Assembly (NCBI RefSeq): GCF_023156385.1
Contig: NZ_JAKZAK010000005.1
Coordinates: 124,001-188,000 of the forward strand
DNA length: 64,000 nt
Source of the DNA: Marinobacter xestospongiae
GTDB taxonomy: Bacteria; Pseudomonadota; Gammaproteobacteria; Pseudomonadales; Oleiphilaceae
Direction of reading: 5' to 3'
How positions within the stretch are numbered: the stretch's first letter is position 1; each line of letters starts with the position of its first letter. Below, one piece after another: positions 56,964 to 64,000 of the stretch. Position numbers and translations under genes: made by a program. A model generated the notes under the pieces. It made no database searches. It was not told where the DNA came from and saw only the letters and a list, made by a program, of their open reading frames with translations.

Positions 56964-57878
56964 TCAATCTGGCAGGGGAATACTCTCCTTGTCATCGCCA
57001 GGGACTTTGGGGAAGCGCCCCTCGCGCCAGTCTTCGCGGGCCTGTTGAATGCGTTCAGGGCGGCTGGAGACAAAGTTCCAGTCGATGTAGCGCCGCTCAA
57101 AGCGCTCCCCGCCAATGATGGCGATGCGGGTGTCCGTTGTTGCTTCAACTTCCAGTCCGGCCCGGCTATCAAAACAGGCCATGGCAAACTCGGGGATCAC
57201 GGTTTCCCGTGCTTTCAGGCCGCCTCGGGCGACGTACACTGCGCGTTCCTCGGCATCTGGCAACGCCAGCACCTGGCCCTTGAGCAGGTGAGCTTCAACG
57301 TAGAGTGTTTCGGCGAAGGTCTTGACTGGCGAAGTGGCGCCATAGGCGGTTCCCATCATCACTCGCACCGGAACCCCATTGACCGTCAGCGCGGGTACTT
57401 CGTCGTCGGTGTAGTGATAGAAAGCCGGTGCCATTTCCTCCAGATGCTCGGGCAGTGCCAGCCACAGTTGCAGGCCATGGAGACGATGTGCGGACGCGGT
57501 GATCTGCGGACGCTCCCGCTCGGAATGGACAATCCCGTGGCCGGCGACCATCAGGTTGATATCGCCCGGGCGGATGGCCTGCAGGCTGCCCAGGGAATCC
57601 CGGTGCAGGATCTCGCCAGAGAACAGGTAGGTCACGGTGGCAATGCCGATGTGAGGGTGAGGGCGGACATTGAGGCCTTCGCCCGCCGGAAAGCTGGCCG
57701 GCCCCATGTGGTCAAAGAATACCCAGGGCCCAACCATCTTGCGTTTGGCGCTGGGGAGTACCCGTCGTACCGAAAAGCCTCCAAGGTCCCGTTCGCGGGG
57801 CTCGATCATCAGTTCCACCGCGTCACAGGCCTCAACAAAATCGCATTCGTGCTCGCACTGACTGCTCAGGTTGCTCAT
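56964..57878 (-). CDS. Pirin-family cupin protein
   Basis: 304 residues. Two cupin domains; the N-terminal one keeps the metal ligands in RPHPHIGIATVTYLFSGE and DINLMVAGHGIVHSER. The opening MIEPRERDLGGFSVRRVLPS and WVFFDHMGPASFPAGEG are classic pirin. Bacterial pirins include quercetin dioxygenases and regulators of pyruvate dehydrogenase; which applies here is unknown. Monocistronic, in the opposite direction to the dehydratase-like gene. Confidence 0.93.
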   Translation of the reverse strand: MSNLSSQCEHECDFVEACDAVELMIEPRERDLGGFSVRRVLPSAKRKMVGPWVFFDHMGPASFPAGEGLNVRPHPHIGIATVTYLFSGEILHRDSLGSLQAIRPGDINLMVAGHGIVHSERERPQITASAHRLHGLQLWLALPEHLEEMAPAFYHYTDDEVPALTVNGVPVRVMMGTAYGATSPVKTFAETLYVEAHLLKGQVLALPDAEERAVYVARGGLKARETVIPEFAMACFDSRAGLEVEATTDTRIAIIGGERFERRYIDWNFVSSRPERIQQAREDWREGRFPKVPGDDKESIPLPD

Positions 57879-58054
57879 GGATTGTCCTCGACTGGATGGT
57901 TGTCCCGCTGCTACAACAATCGATCAACCGCAGGAAATGGCTTGTATCAAGAGCTTGAGGGTATGATTGGCAGTTTCCTAAAAGCTTAGTCCATTCTGAA
58001 AAGAACAAAGAATCTGCGTGCCCGTCCGGCGCCCCAGGGAAAGGAGTAAAAAAC

Positions 58055-58960
58055 ATGTACACCGATCCAGCTCACCCGATTGCATTACGTACCCCGTTGG
58101 TTCCCAGTTTCCCCATGTCCTCGCCGCAGGGGCCCCGAATCTGGCTGAAGCTCGAAGCATTGCAGCCGTCGGGCTCGTTCAAGCTGCGGGGAATGGCACG
58201 CAAGGCGGTTCGGACCAAGGCCCAGGGCGCGACCCTGTTTGTCAGTTCCTCCGGCGGCAATGCCGGCCTGGCGGTGGCCTTTGCCGGCCAGCAGCTCGGG
58301 GTGGCGGTCTCGGTGTTCGTGCCTGAGACGACGCCGGCGGCAACGGTGGCGCGGTTGCGTGGCTACGGTGCCGACGTCACGGTAACGGGGCAGTTCTGGC
58401 ATGACGCTCACGCCAAGGCCCAGGTTGCCGCCGATCAACCGGGGGCGGTAATGTTTCACCCGTTCGATGACCCGGAGATCTGGCCCGGCTACGGCGATAT
58501 CCTTGCAGAGACTCTGGCCGACGGTGTTACTCCGGATCTGGTGATCTGCAGCGTGGGCGGCGGTGGGCTGATGTCCGGACTGCTGGAAGGGCTGGAGCGG
58601 ACCGGATTGCAGGATGTGCCGCTGCTGGCGGTGGAGACCGTCGGTGCTGATGCCCTGCACCAGTCAAGATTGGCGGGTGAACAGGTCACCCTGCCCAGTA
58701 TTACCTCGCGGGCCAAGTCACTGGCTGCACCGCGAGTGTGTGATCGGGCCTATCAAGCCCTGTCGGAACGCCCGGTGTTTACTGCCACGGTGACGGATGA
58801 ACAGGCGGAAAACGCCTGCCAGCGCTTTCTCGATGAGCATCGACTGAAAGTCGAGATGGCCTGCGGTGCGGCCCTGGCGGCGGTTTACGATCAGGCCCAT
58901 GAGCAGATTGCTGCCAGCAACGACATTCTGGTGGTGGTGTGCGGTGGCGTGAATGATTGA
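58055..58960 (+). CDS. PLP-dependent serine/threonine dehydratase-like enzyme
   Basis: 301 residues, short for the family, with AAAGGAG eight bases before the ATG. Fold-type II PLP enzyme: Schiff-base lysine in PSGSFKLRG (Lys43), the SSSGGNAGLA substrate/phosphate loop, and the cofactor phosphate loop VGGGGLMSG. It has no ACT regulatory domain, like the small L-serine dehydratases of the SDS/SDSL type. It should deaminate L-serine or L-threonine to 2-oxo acids plus ammonia. The C-terminus ends in VVCGGVND, close to the usual CGGN motif. Confidence 0.88.
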   Translation: MYTDPAHPIALRTPLVPSFPMSSPQGPRIWLKLEALQPSGSFKLRGMARKAVRTKAQGATLFVSSSGGNAGLAVAFAGQQLGVAVSVFVPETTPAATVARLRGYGADVTVTGQFWHDAHAKAQVAADQPGAVMFHPFDDPEIWPGYGDILAETLADGVTPDLVICSVGGGGLMSGLLEGLERTGLQDVPLLAVETVGADALHQSRLAGEQVTLPSITSRAKSLAAPRVCDRAYQALSERPVFTATVTDEQAENACQRFLDEHRLKVEMACGAALAAVYDQAHEQIAASNDILVVVCGGVND

Positions 58961-58999
58961 TGATCGTTGAGGGCGTCGCGGTAACTGATGTGGTAGTCG

Positions 59000-59027
59000 A
59001 ACAGGGGCCCGTGACGGCGCCCCTGTT
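59000..59027. terminator. Hairpin between convergent dehydratase and alcohol dehydrogenase genes
   Basis: AACAGGGGC (59000-59008) pairs perfectly with GCCCCTGTT (59019-59027), with an inner CCG/CGG pair around TGA. It lies in an 84-base convergent gap and could end transcription from both sides, although T-tracts are short. Confidence 0.65.
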
Positions 59028-59044
59028 GTCTCAGACGGCTCTAT

Positions 59045-60100
59045 TCAAGCGTCGTTGAGTGACTTCATGTCGATCACAAAACGGTACTTCACGTCGCCTC
59101 GTTTCATCCGCTCATAGGCTTCGTGGATGTTCGCCATGTCCAGCATCTCAATATCGCAGCGGATGTCGTGCTCGGCACAGAAATCCAGCACTTCCTGGGT
59201 TTCCGGCATGCCACCGATCAGCGATCCGGCCAGGACCCGGCGTTTGCCCACCAAGTGGGCGGCGTGGATGGCGTGGTCGATCGGTTCCAGCAAGCCCACG
59301 ATGATGTGAGTGCCGTCGAACTTGAGGCACTGCAGGTAGGGGTTGAAGTCGTGTTGCACGGGGATGGTGTCGAGCATGAAATCGAACTGCTCCCGGGCGG
59401 CTTTCATCTGCTCCGGATCGGTGGAGATGATGACATGATCAGCGCCCTGTTTCCGGGCTTCCTCCACCTTGCCGGCGGAGCGTGTAAACAGGGTCACTTC
59501 AGCGCCCAGGGCCTTGGCAAATTTGACCCCCATGTGGCCCAGACCGCCCATGCCGATAACACCCACCCGATCGCCAGCTTTGACGCCGTAATGCCGCAAG
59601 GGGGAATAGGTGGTGATACCGGCGCAGAGAATCGGTGCGGCGTTCGCCGGGTCCAGGGTATCGGGGATTCTCACCACGAAGCGCTCACTGGCCACTACCC
59701 GGTTCGAATAGCCACCGAAGGTGACGGTGCCGTCGTGACGGTCGATGCCGTTGTAGGTGCCGGTGGAACCCTCAAGGCAATACTGTTCCAGGCCTGATTC
59801 GCAGGCCTCGCATTGGCGGCAGGAATCCACCAGGCAACCAACTCCCACGATGTCGCCGGGTTGATACTGTCGGACGTCCGCGCCGACGGCGGTGACCCGG
59901 CCAACAATCTCATGGCCCGGAACGACCGGGTAGCGGGTGATGCCCCAGTCGTTCTCAACGAAGTGGATGTCGCTGTGGCAGACACCGCAATAGTCGATCT
60001 CAATGGCGACGTCGTCAGGGCGCAGTTCGCGGCGCTCGAAATCGATGGGAGACAGCCCGGAGGTGGGGCTATGGGCGGCGTAACCTCGTGCTTGTGCCAT
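59045..60100 (-). CDS. Zinc-dependent NAD(P) alcohol dehydrogenase (CAD/YahK-like)
   Basis: 351 residues from the ATG at 60100 with AGGAAG upstream. Catalytic zinc ligands lie in CGVCHSDIH (Cys38) and PGHEIVGRV (His63, Glu64). Structural zinc is held by four cysteines in DSCRQCEACESGLEQYC. The Rossmann motif is GVIGMGGLGHMGVKFAKALGA. This is the cinnamyl-alcohol-dehydrogenase-like branch that reduces a broad range of aldehydes, normally with NADPH. Monocistronic by layout. Confidence 0.94.
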   Translation of the reverse strand: MAQARGYAAHSPTSGLSPIDFERRELRPDDVAIEIDYCGVCHSDIHFVENDWGITRYPVVPGHEIVGRVTAVGADVRQYQPGDIVGVGCLVDSCRQCEACESGLEQYCLEGSTGTYNGIDRHDGTVTFGGYSNRVVASERFVVRIPDTLDPANAAPILCAGITTYSPLRHYGVKAGDRVGVIGMGGLGHMGVKFAKALGAEVTLFTRSAGKVEEARKQGADHVIISTDPEQMKAAREQFDFMLDTIPVQHDFNPYLQCLKFDGTHIIVGLLEPIDHAIHAAHLVGKRRVLAGSLIGGMPETQEVLDFCAEHDIRCDIEMLDMANIHEAYERMKRGDVKYRFVIDMKSLNDA

Positions 60101-60266
60101 GGAAAGACTTCCTCGTATCAGAAACGATGAATGGTGGACTCGGCACACAGTGTGCGACGAATTGGCCGTTGGAACCATTCATTTTACGAACCATCGGGAT
60201 CAATGGTGCAGTCCGGAAGCACGCTGACGTTTGGTTCGGGGAAGTCTGTTCCGGGTGCAGTCTCTG

Positions 60267-61235
60267 CTACAGCCGTAGCAGCGCTGCTCCCCAGGTAAAG
60301 CCACCGCCGAAGGCTTCCAGCAGCACCACGTCGTTGCGCTGGATTCGGCCATCGCGCACAGCGGCATCCAGGGCCAGGGGGATGGATGCCGCAGAGGTAT
60401 TGCCATGCTGGTCAACCGTGACAACGACCCGGTCCATCGTCATGTTGAGCTTGCGGGCGGTGGCGGAGATGATGCGGAGGTTGGCCTGGTGCGGGACCAG
60501 CCAGTCGATCTCCGATTTGTCCATGTTGTTGGCTGCCAGGGTCTCATCGACAATCTGGCCGAGGGTGTTGACGGCGATCTTGAAGACCTCGTTGCCCTTC
60601 ATTTCCACGTAGCCATGACCGGCCTTGAACTGGTCTGTGCCATCGGCAATGCCACAGGGAACGTGCAGCAGTTCTTCGTACTGGCCATCGGCGTGCAGGT
60701 GGGTGGAGAGAATGCCGGTCTCTTCACTGGCTTCCAGCACCACGGCACCGGCACCATCGCCAAACAGCACGCAGGTGCCCCGGTCTTCCCAGTTGATGAT
60801 CCGCGAGAACACCTCGGAGCCGACCACCAGTGCACGTTTGCTGGTACCGGTGGCGACGAACTTCTCGGCGGTGGCCAGGGCATAGACGAAACCGCTGCAT
60901 ACCGCCTGGATGTCAAAGGCGGGACAGCCGTGAATGTCCAGCCGACGCTGGAGGATGCAGGCACTGCTGGGGAAAATCTTGTCTGGCGTTGAGGTGGCGA
61001 ACACGATCAGATCAATATCGTCTGGTGTCAGACCGGCTGCCTCAATGGCGCGCCGGGCGGCGTGTTCCGCCAGGTCCACCGTGGTCTGGCCGGGCAGGGC
61101 AATGTGGCGCTGTTCGATGCCGGTGCGCTCGCGAATCCACTGGTCGGTGGTGTCGACGGTGCGTTCCAGGTCCTTGTTGGTTACCACATTGTCCGGCAGG
61201 TAGGACCCCGTGCCGGTAATACGTGCGTAGGTCAT
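60267..61235 (-). CDS. fabH: 3-oxoacyl-[acyl-carrier-protein] synthase III
   Basis: 322 residues from [14 protein letters not shown] at 61235; 28 more codons are open but do not look like FabH. The catalytic triad is complete: Cys113 in [12 protein letters not shown], His249 in [11 protein letters not shown] and Asn279 in [11 protein letters not shown]. The terminal [12 protein letters not shown] is the family end. It condenses acetyl-CoA with malonyl-ACP to start fatty acid synthesis. It is not in a fab cluster here, so it may be a second FabH copy with a different primer choice (inference). Confidence 0.94.
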   Translation of the reverse strand: MTYARITGTGSYLPDNVVTNKDLERTVDTTDQWIRERTGIEQRHIALPGQTTVDLAEHAARRAIEAAGLTPDDIDLIVFATSTPDKIFPSSACILQRRLDIHGCPAFDIQAVCSGFVYALATAEKFVATGTSKRALVVGSEVFSRIINWEDRGTCVLFGDGAGAVVLEASEETGILSTHLHADGQYEELLHVPCGIADGTDQFKAGHGYVEMKGNEVFKIAVNTLGQIVDETLAANNMDKSEIDWLVPHQANLRIISATARKLNMTMDRVVVTVDQHGNTSAASIPLALDAAVRDGRIQRNDVVLLEAFGGGFTWGAALLRL

Positions 61236-61376
61236 GCAAGCGTGATCCGGGATGGCAATGAATGGGTGTTGCGGGACGCATTGCGTGGTGCTGGTTAGCG
61301 TCCCTATGTATTTCCCCATCCTATACCGGCGGCTTGCTGGACCGTTATTAGCTCTTTGTTGTAAGCGGGCGGCTCC

Positions 61377-61853
61377 TTAGGCCTCGGCGGTGTAGAACAG
61401 GCGCTCGATTTCGGCATCCGACAGCGCCAGCACATCCGACTCGAGCTGCTCCAGATGCTTGAGGATCACCTGGGAGACTGCCTCGAGATCGGCAAAGCGG
61501 GCGCGGGCCTTTTCGGTGCGGGCGTTCTTCTGGGTTGAGCTGCGCCCCAGCAGGCGGCCAAAGAAGCCCGGGCTGGCCCGGTTGTCATCGTCAAACAGCA
61601 GTTTGAAGATCTCCATATACATGTCGTGGAGGTTCAGGTGAGGCTGCTCAATGTTGCGGTAGCTCTCAAGCCCTGTTAACGCGGCGCCGGCGCCGTAGTA
61701 CCAGCGACCGAACCGGCAGTCGGTGCCAACGACGGGTACGTGATCTTTCAGCACCTCCATGCCGGAGATCAGGGCACTGGCGTATCGTACCCAGCGGATG
61801 TGGCCCTGGCGGGCAGCCCTCAGCTCCTGGACGATGACGGTTTTCTGGTTCAT
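61377..61853 (-). CDS. Stand-alone CZB (chemoreceptor zinc-binding) domain protein
   Basis: 158 residues from the ATG at 61853, with AGGA seven bases upstream. The zinc ligands of the CZB domain are all there: His18 in GHIRWVRYA, Cys46 in TDCRFGRWYYG, and His72 and His76 in PHLNLHDMYMEIF. A charged insert (about 85-115) separates the core from a C-terminal helix. CZB domains normally sit in chemoreceptors or diguanylate cyclases and report zinc or thiol oxidation; here the domain is alone, so it probably acts on a partner protein. Confidence 0.82.
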   Translation of the reverse strand: MNQKTVIVQELRAARQGHIRWVRYASALISGMEVLKDHVPVVGTDCRFGRWYYGAGAALTGLESYRNIEQPHLNLHDMYMEIFKLLFDDDNRASPGFFGRLLGRSSTQKNARTEKARARFADLEAVSQVILKHLEQLESDVLALSDAEIERLFYTAEA

Positions 61854-62030
61854 GGAGTGATCCTTTTGTTGTAAAGCGGCAAGCCGGTTCAAACGGCTCC
61901 GGCAATCTATCGACGGACTGTGTCAGCCTCAAGACAGCGGAACAGGAAGCCACAAAAAAGTAATAATCAGTTACGTTTAGTCGCTGTTGTTGGATCGTTG
62001 TTGAGATTAGCTGAGGGGAGGCTGGGAGCG

Positions 62031-62058
62031 TTGTCTTTCAGGCAAAAGGTGGTACTAT
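62031..62058 (+). promoter_or_regulatory. Possible promoter of the trpS leader
   Basis: TTGTCT (62031-62036) and TACTAT (62053-62058) with a 16-base spacer. A start near 62065 would put the leader-peptide ATG (62067) almost at the transcript end. A promoter further upstream is also possible. Confidence 0.35.
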
Positions 62059-62066
62059 CTGCCGCC

Positions 62067-62138
62067 ATGAATACACGGACCCCATTCGTTTCTTCCCAGT
62101 TTTCGTGGTGGCGCGGCTCTCTCCCAGGGCGGTGCTGA
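62067..62138 (+). CDS. trpS leader peptide with tandem Trp codons
   Basis: A 23-codon reading frame, ATG at 62067 and TGA at 62136-62138, encoding MNTRTPFVSS, then QFSWWRG, then a short Gly/Arg/Cys end. Two adjacent TGG codons lie at 62106-62111. Trp is rare, so two in 23 codons directly before the tryptophanyl-tRNA synthetase gene points to an attenuation leader. The ribosome binding site is weak (AAAGGTGG is 14 bases away), and translation may begin on a nearly leaderless transcript. RNA structures that respond to ribosome position follow immediately. Confidence 0.72.
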   Translation: MNTRTPFVSSQFSWWRGSLPGRC

Positions 62139-62221
62139 ATCCTTGTGTTCGAACCGCCGGCAGGCGGTCCTCTGAATCTGATCAGCGATTGCCTCCGGCG
62201 AAACCCAGTTTCAGGAGGCAA
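62128..62221 (+). promoter_or_regulatory. Translational attenuator controlling trpS
   Basis: Segment A GGCGGT (62128-62133, just before the leader stop) can pair with B ACCGCC (62153-62158). B can instead pair with C GGCGGT (62163-62168). D TTGCCTCC (62189-62196) pairs perfectly with E GGAGGCAA (62214-62221), with an inner GAAAC/GTTTC stem (62200-62204 with 62208-62212). E contains the trpS ribosome binding site. GGCAGGC (62159-62165) can pair with GCCTCC (62191-62196) with one bulge when A:B forms, which would free E. No T-tract is present, so the block would be on translation. Confidence 0.65.
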
Positions 62222-62223
62222 CC

Positions 62224-63264
62224 ATGCAGGAAAATCCCACCCCGGCTGACAGCAGCCAGCGCCAGACCGTTCTTACCGGCGATCGTCCCACCGGCCAGCT
62301 TCACCTCGGCCACTTCATCGGGTCTCTGCGTCAGCGGGTCCGGCTTCAGGACGAGTGCAACCAGACCATCCTGGTGGCCAACCTTCAGGGTCTGACCGAT
62401 AACGCCAATGATCCCGGCAAGATCGCCTCCAACATCCTGGAAGTGGTTGCGGATTACCTGGCGGTGGGCATCGACCCGGCCAAGACCACCATCTGCCTGC
62501 AGTCCGAACTGCCGGCGTTGGCGGAGCTGACCATGTACTACTCCAATCTGGTGACCATCAGCCGGCTTGAGCGCAATCCCACGGTGAAGAGTGAGATCCA
62601 GAGCCGGGCCTTCGGCCGGTCCATTCCGGCGGGTTTCCTGACCTATCCCATCAGCCAGGCGGCCGACATCACCGCGTTCGACGCCACCCTGGTGCCCGTG
62701 GGGGATGACCAGCTGCCGATGATCGAGCAGACCAACGAAGTGGTGCGCAAGGTCAACAGTGTGGCCGGCAAAGATGTGCTGGTGGAATGCAAACCGCTGC
62801 TGAGCAACGTGTCCCGCCTGCCGAGCGTGGATGGCAAGGGCAAGATGTCCAAGTCCGCCGGCAACACCATCATGCTGGATTCCACCGACAAGGAGATCAG
62901 CAAGGCGGTGAAAGCCATGTACACCGATCCCAACCACCTCACCATCGACTCGCCAGGGCAGGTTGAGGGCAACGTGGTCTTTACCTATCTGGACGCGTTT
63001 CACCCAGACCCGGCCTACATAGCCGAACTCAAGGCGCACTATCAGCGTGGTGGTCTCGGCGATGGCCATACCAAGAAGATCCTGGAGGAGTGTCTGCAGG
63101 AGCTGATTCGTCCGATTCGTGAACAACGCCAGATCTACGCAGCTGACAAGGCCCAGTTGCTGGCCATTCTCAAAGAGGGCACCGAGCGGGCCCGGGAGGT
63201 CACGGGGCGGACGCTGGATCGGGTTAAAGCAGGCTTCGGTCTGGACCTGTTTCAGCGCGGATAA
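62224..63264 (+). CDS. trpS: Tryptophanyl-tRNA synthetase
   Basis: 346 residues. Class I aminoacyl-tRNA synthetase that charges tRNA-Trp. The HIGH-type motif is GQLHLGHFIG near residues 24-33 and KMSKS is at 207-211 within GKGKMSKSAGN. GDRPTGQLHLGH and VPVGDDQLPMIEQTNEVVRK belong to the long (about 340) TrpS type found beside the shorter E. coli type. The GGAGG ribosome binding site lies inside a strong hairpin, and a Trp-rich leader peptide precedes it. Confidence 0.95.
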   Translation: MQENPTPADSSQRQTVLTGDRPTGQLHLGHFIGSLRQRVRLQDECNQTILVANLQGLTDNANDPGKIASNILEVVADYLAVGIDPAKTTICLQSELPALAELTMYYSNLVTISRLERNPTVKSEIQSRAFGRSIPAGFLTYPISQAADITAFDATLVPVGDDQLPMIEQTNEVVRKVNSVAGKDVLVECKPLLSNVSRLPSVDGKGKMSKSAGNTIMLDSTDKEISKAVKAMYTDPNHLTIDSPGQVEGNVVFTYLDAFHPDPAYIAELKAHYQRGGLGDGHTKKILEECLQELIRPIREQRQIYAADKAQLLAILKEGTERAREVTGRTLDRVKAGFGLDLFQRG

Positions 63265-63278
63265 AACCGGTCCTGATG

Positions 63279-63311
63279 CGGCAAGATCCCGGAAAATCGG
63301 TGATTTTGCCG
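63279..63311 (+). terminator. Terminator candidate after trpS
   Basis: CGGCAA (63279-63284) pairs with TTGCCG (63306-63311), continued by ATC/GAT after one G-U pair, followed by TTATCTG. The tail is only partly T-rich. Confidence 0.5.
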
Positions 63312-63408
63312 TTATCTGACGGTAGACTGTGGCCTCCGCCGGCCCCGCCCGGCGACCCATTTCACAGGCCGTAGGCCGATAAAAGGCATGACAAGGGGAG
63401 AGAACCCG

Positions 63409-64000
63409 GTGACACAACTCGTTGACTACCAGCTGGCGGACGGCATCGCCACCATCACCATCACCAACGGCAAGGCGAACGCCCTCAGCCACGAGGTGTT
63501 TGAGGCACTGAACCAGGCGCTGGATCAGGCGGAGCAGGACAAGGCCGTGGTGATCCTGGCCGGTCAGGCTGGCATTTTCTCCGGCGGTTATGACCTCAAG
63601 GAAATGCAGAAGGGCCCCAAGGAGGCCGCCGCCCTGGTGAACGTTGGGTCCACGTTCACTCGCCGTCTGTCAGCGTTCCCGCTGCCAGTGATCGCGGCCT
63701 GCGGTGGCCATGCCATCGCCAAGGGTGCCTTTATCCTGTTGTCGGTGGACTATCGGCTGGGTGTGGAAGGCCCGTTCAAGCTGGGTCTGAACGAAGTGGC
63801 CATTGGCATGACCATGCACCACGCCGGCATTGAGATTGCCCGCCATCGCCTGACTCCGGCGCATTTCCACCGTTCGGTGATGAATGCGGAGATTTTCGAT
63901 CCACAAGGCGCTGTACAAGCCGGCTTCCTGGACCGGGTGGTTCCGGCGGATCAGCTGATGGAGCAAGCTCAGGCAACCGCTGCCCAGTTCCGCCAACTGA
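63409..64000 (+). CDS. Enoyl-CoA hydratase/isomerase (crotonase) family protein, 3' truncated by window
   Basis: 197 codons visible; the frame is still open at the last base. GTG at 63409 is the preferred start (AAGGGGAG eight bases upstream); an in-frame ATG at 63388 would add seven residues. Crotonase fold landmarks: the first oxyanion-hole segment GIFSGGYDLKEMQ and the second PVIAACGGHAIAKGAFILL. The usual catalytic Glu pair is not obvious; NEVAIGMTMHH occupies that region. It acts on acyl-CoA thioesters, but the exact reaction cannot be told. Confidence 0.88.
   Translation, partial: MTQLVDYQLADGIATITITNGKANALSHEVFEALNQALDQAEQDKAVVILAGQAGIFSGGYDLKEMQKGPKEAAALVNVGSTFTRRLSAFPLPVIAACGGHAIAKGAFILLSVDYRLGVEGPFKLGLNEVAIGMTMHHAGIEIARHRLTPAHFHRSVMNAEIFDPQGAVQAGFLDRVVPADQLMEQAQATAAQFRQL

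Noticed and set aside
61920..62138. A 72-residue protein ending at the trpS leader stop
   Set aside because: The upstream part is not protein-like. Only the last 23 codons, starting at 62067, make sense as a leader peptide.

Overview
The window reads as a continuous piece of chromosome from a GC-rich (roughly 60%) marine gammaproteobacterium. The protein repertoire looks most like Marinobacter or a close relative; this is inferred from protein style and gene order, not from a marker gene. Evidence for a gammaproteobacterium is the xseA / guaB-guaA order, a recC-recB-recD operon, an Xcp-like type II secretion cluster, a FecI/FecR pair with a Fur box, and several large c-di-GMP and chemotaxis proteins. 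I see no rRNA, tRNA, insertion sequence, prophage or CRISPR array. Coding density is very high and no gene-free stretch exceeds 300 bases.

Layout. 1-5.2 kb: the start of an acyl-CoA (propionyl-CoA-like) synthetase, xseA, then guaB-guaA for GMP synthesis with a good promoter and terminators. 5.3-9.3 kb: a small membrane protein, then a two-gene unit made of an ATP-grasp ligase and a large unrecognised protein that carries papain-like Gln/Cys/His/Asn landmarks. 9.3-15.5 kb: a Fur-boxed fecI-fecR pair divergent from a MacA/MacB/outer-membrane-factor tripartite exporter. 15.7-23 kb: a PEP-CTERM protein behind a sigma-54-like promoter, a chemoreceptor and a histidine kinase sharing related Cache sensor domains, and a REC-DUF3369-GGDEF-EAL regulator. 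23-27.7 kb: a translationally coupled glycerol/ether-lipid-like operon (AGPS-like flavoprotein, GlpD-like oxidase, FGGY kinase). 27.9-37.4 kb: recCBD.

37.4-46.9 kb holds a type II secretion locus. gspE to gspM run rightward and gspC runs divergently, as in the Pseudomonas xcp locus, but the place of the secretin gene gspD is taken by a LapG-like periplasmic cysteine protease. 47-49 kb: a GNAT acetyltransferase and glutathione reductase. 49-54.2 kb: a leftward operon of a TonB-dependent receptor, a periplasmic binding protein and a hybrid histidine kinase, with no ABC permease or ATPase. 54.4-61.9 kb: a degenerate J-domain membrane protein, a bile-acid-symporter-family transporter with its GntR regulator, pirin, a serine/threonine dehydratase-like enzyme, a zinc alcohol dehydrogenase, FabH and a stand-alone CZB protein. 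62-64 kb: trpS preceded by a leader peptide with two adjacent Trp codons and mutually exclusive RNA hairpins that can hide the trpS ribosome binding site, then the start of a crotonase gene that runs off the window.

The observations most worth following are the trpS leader (a translational attenuator with the full classical logic), the ATP-grasp / papain-like pair, the receptor / binding protein / hybrid kinase operon, and the gspC-LapG pairing.
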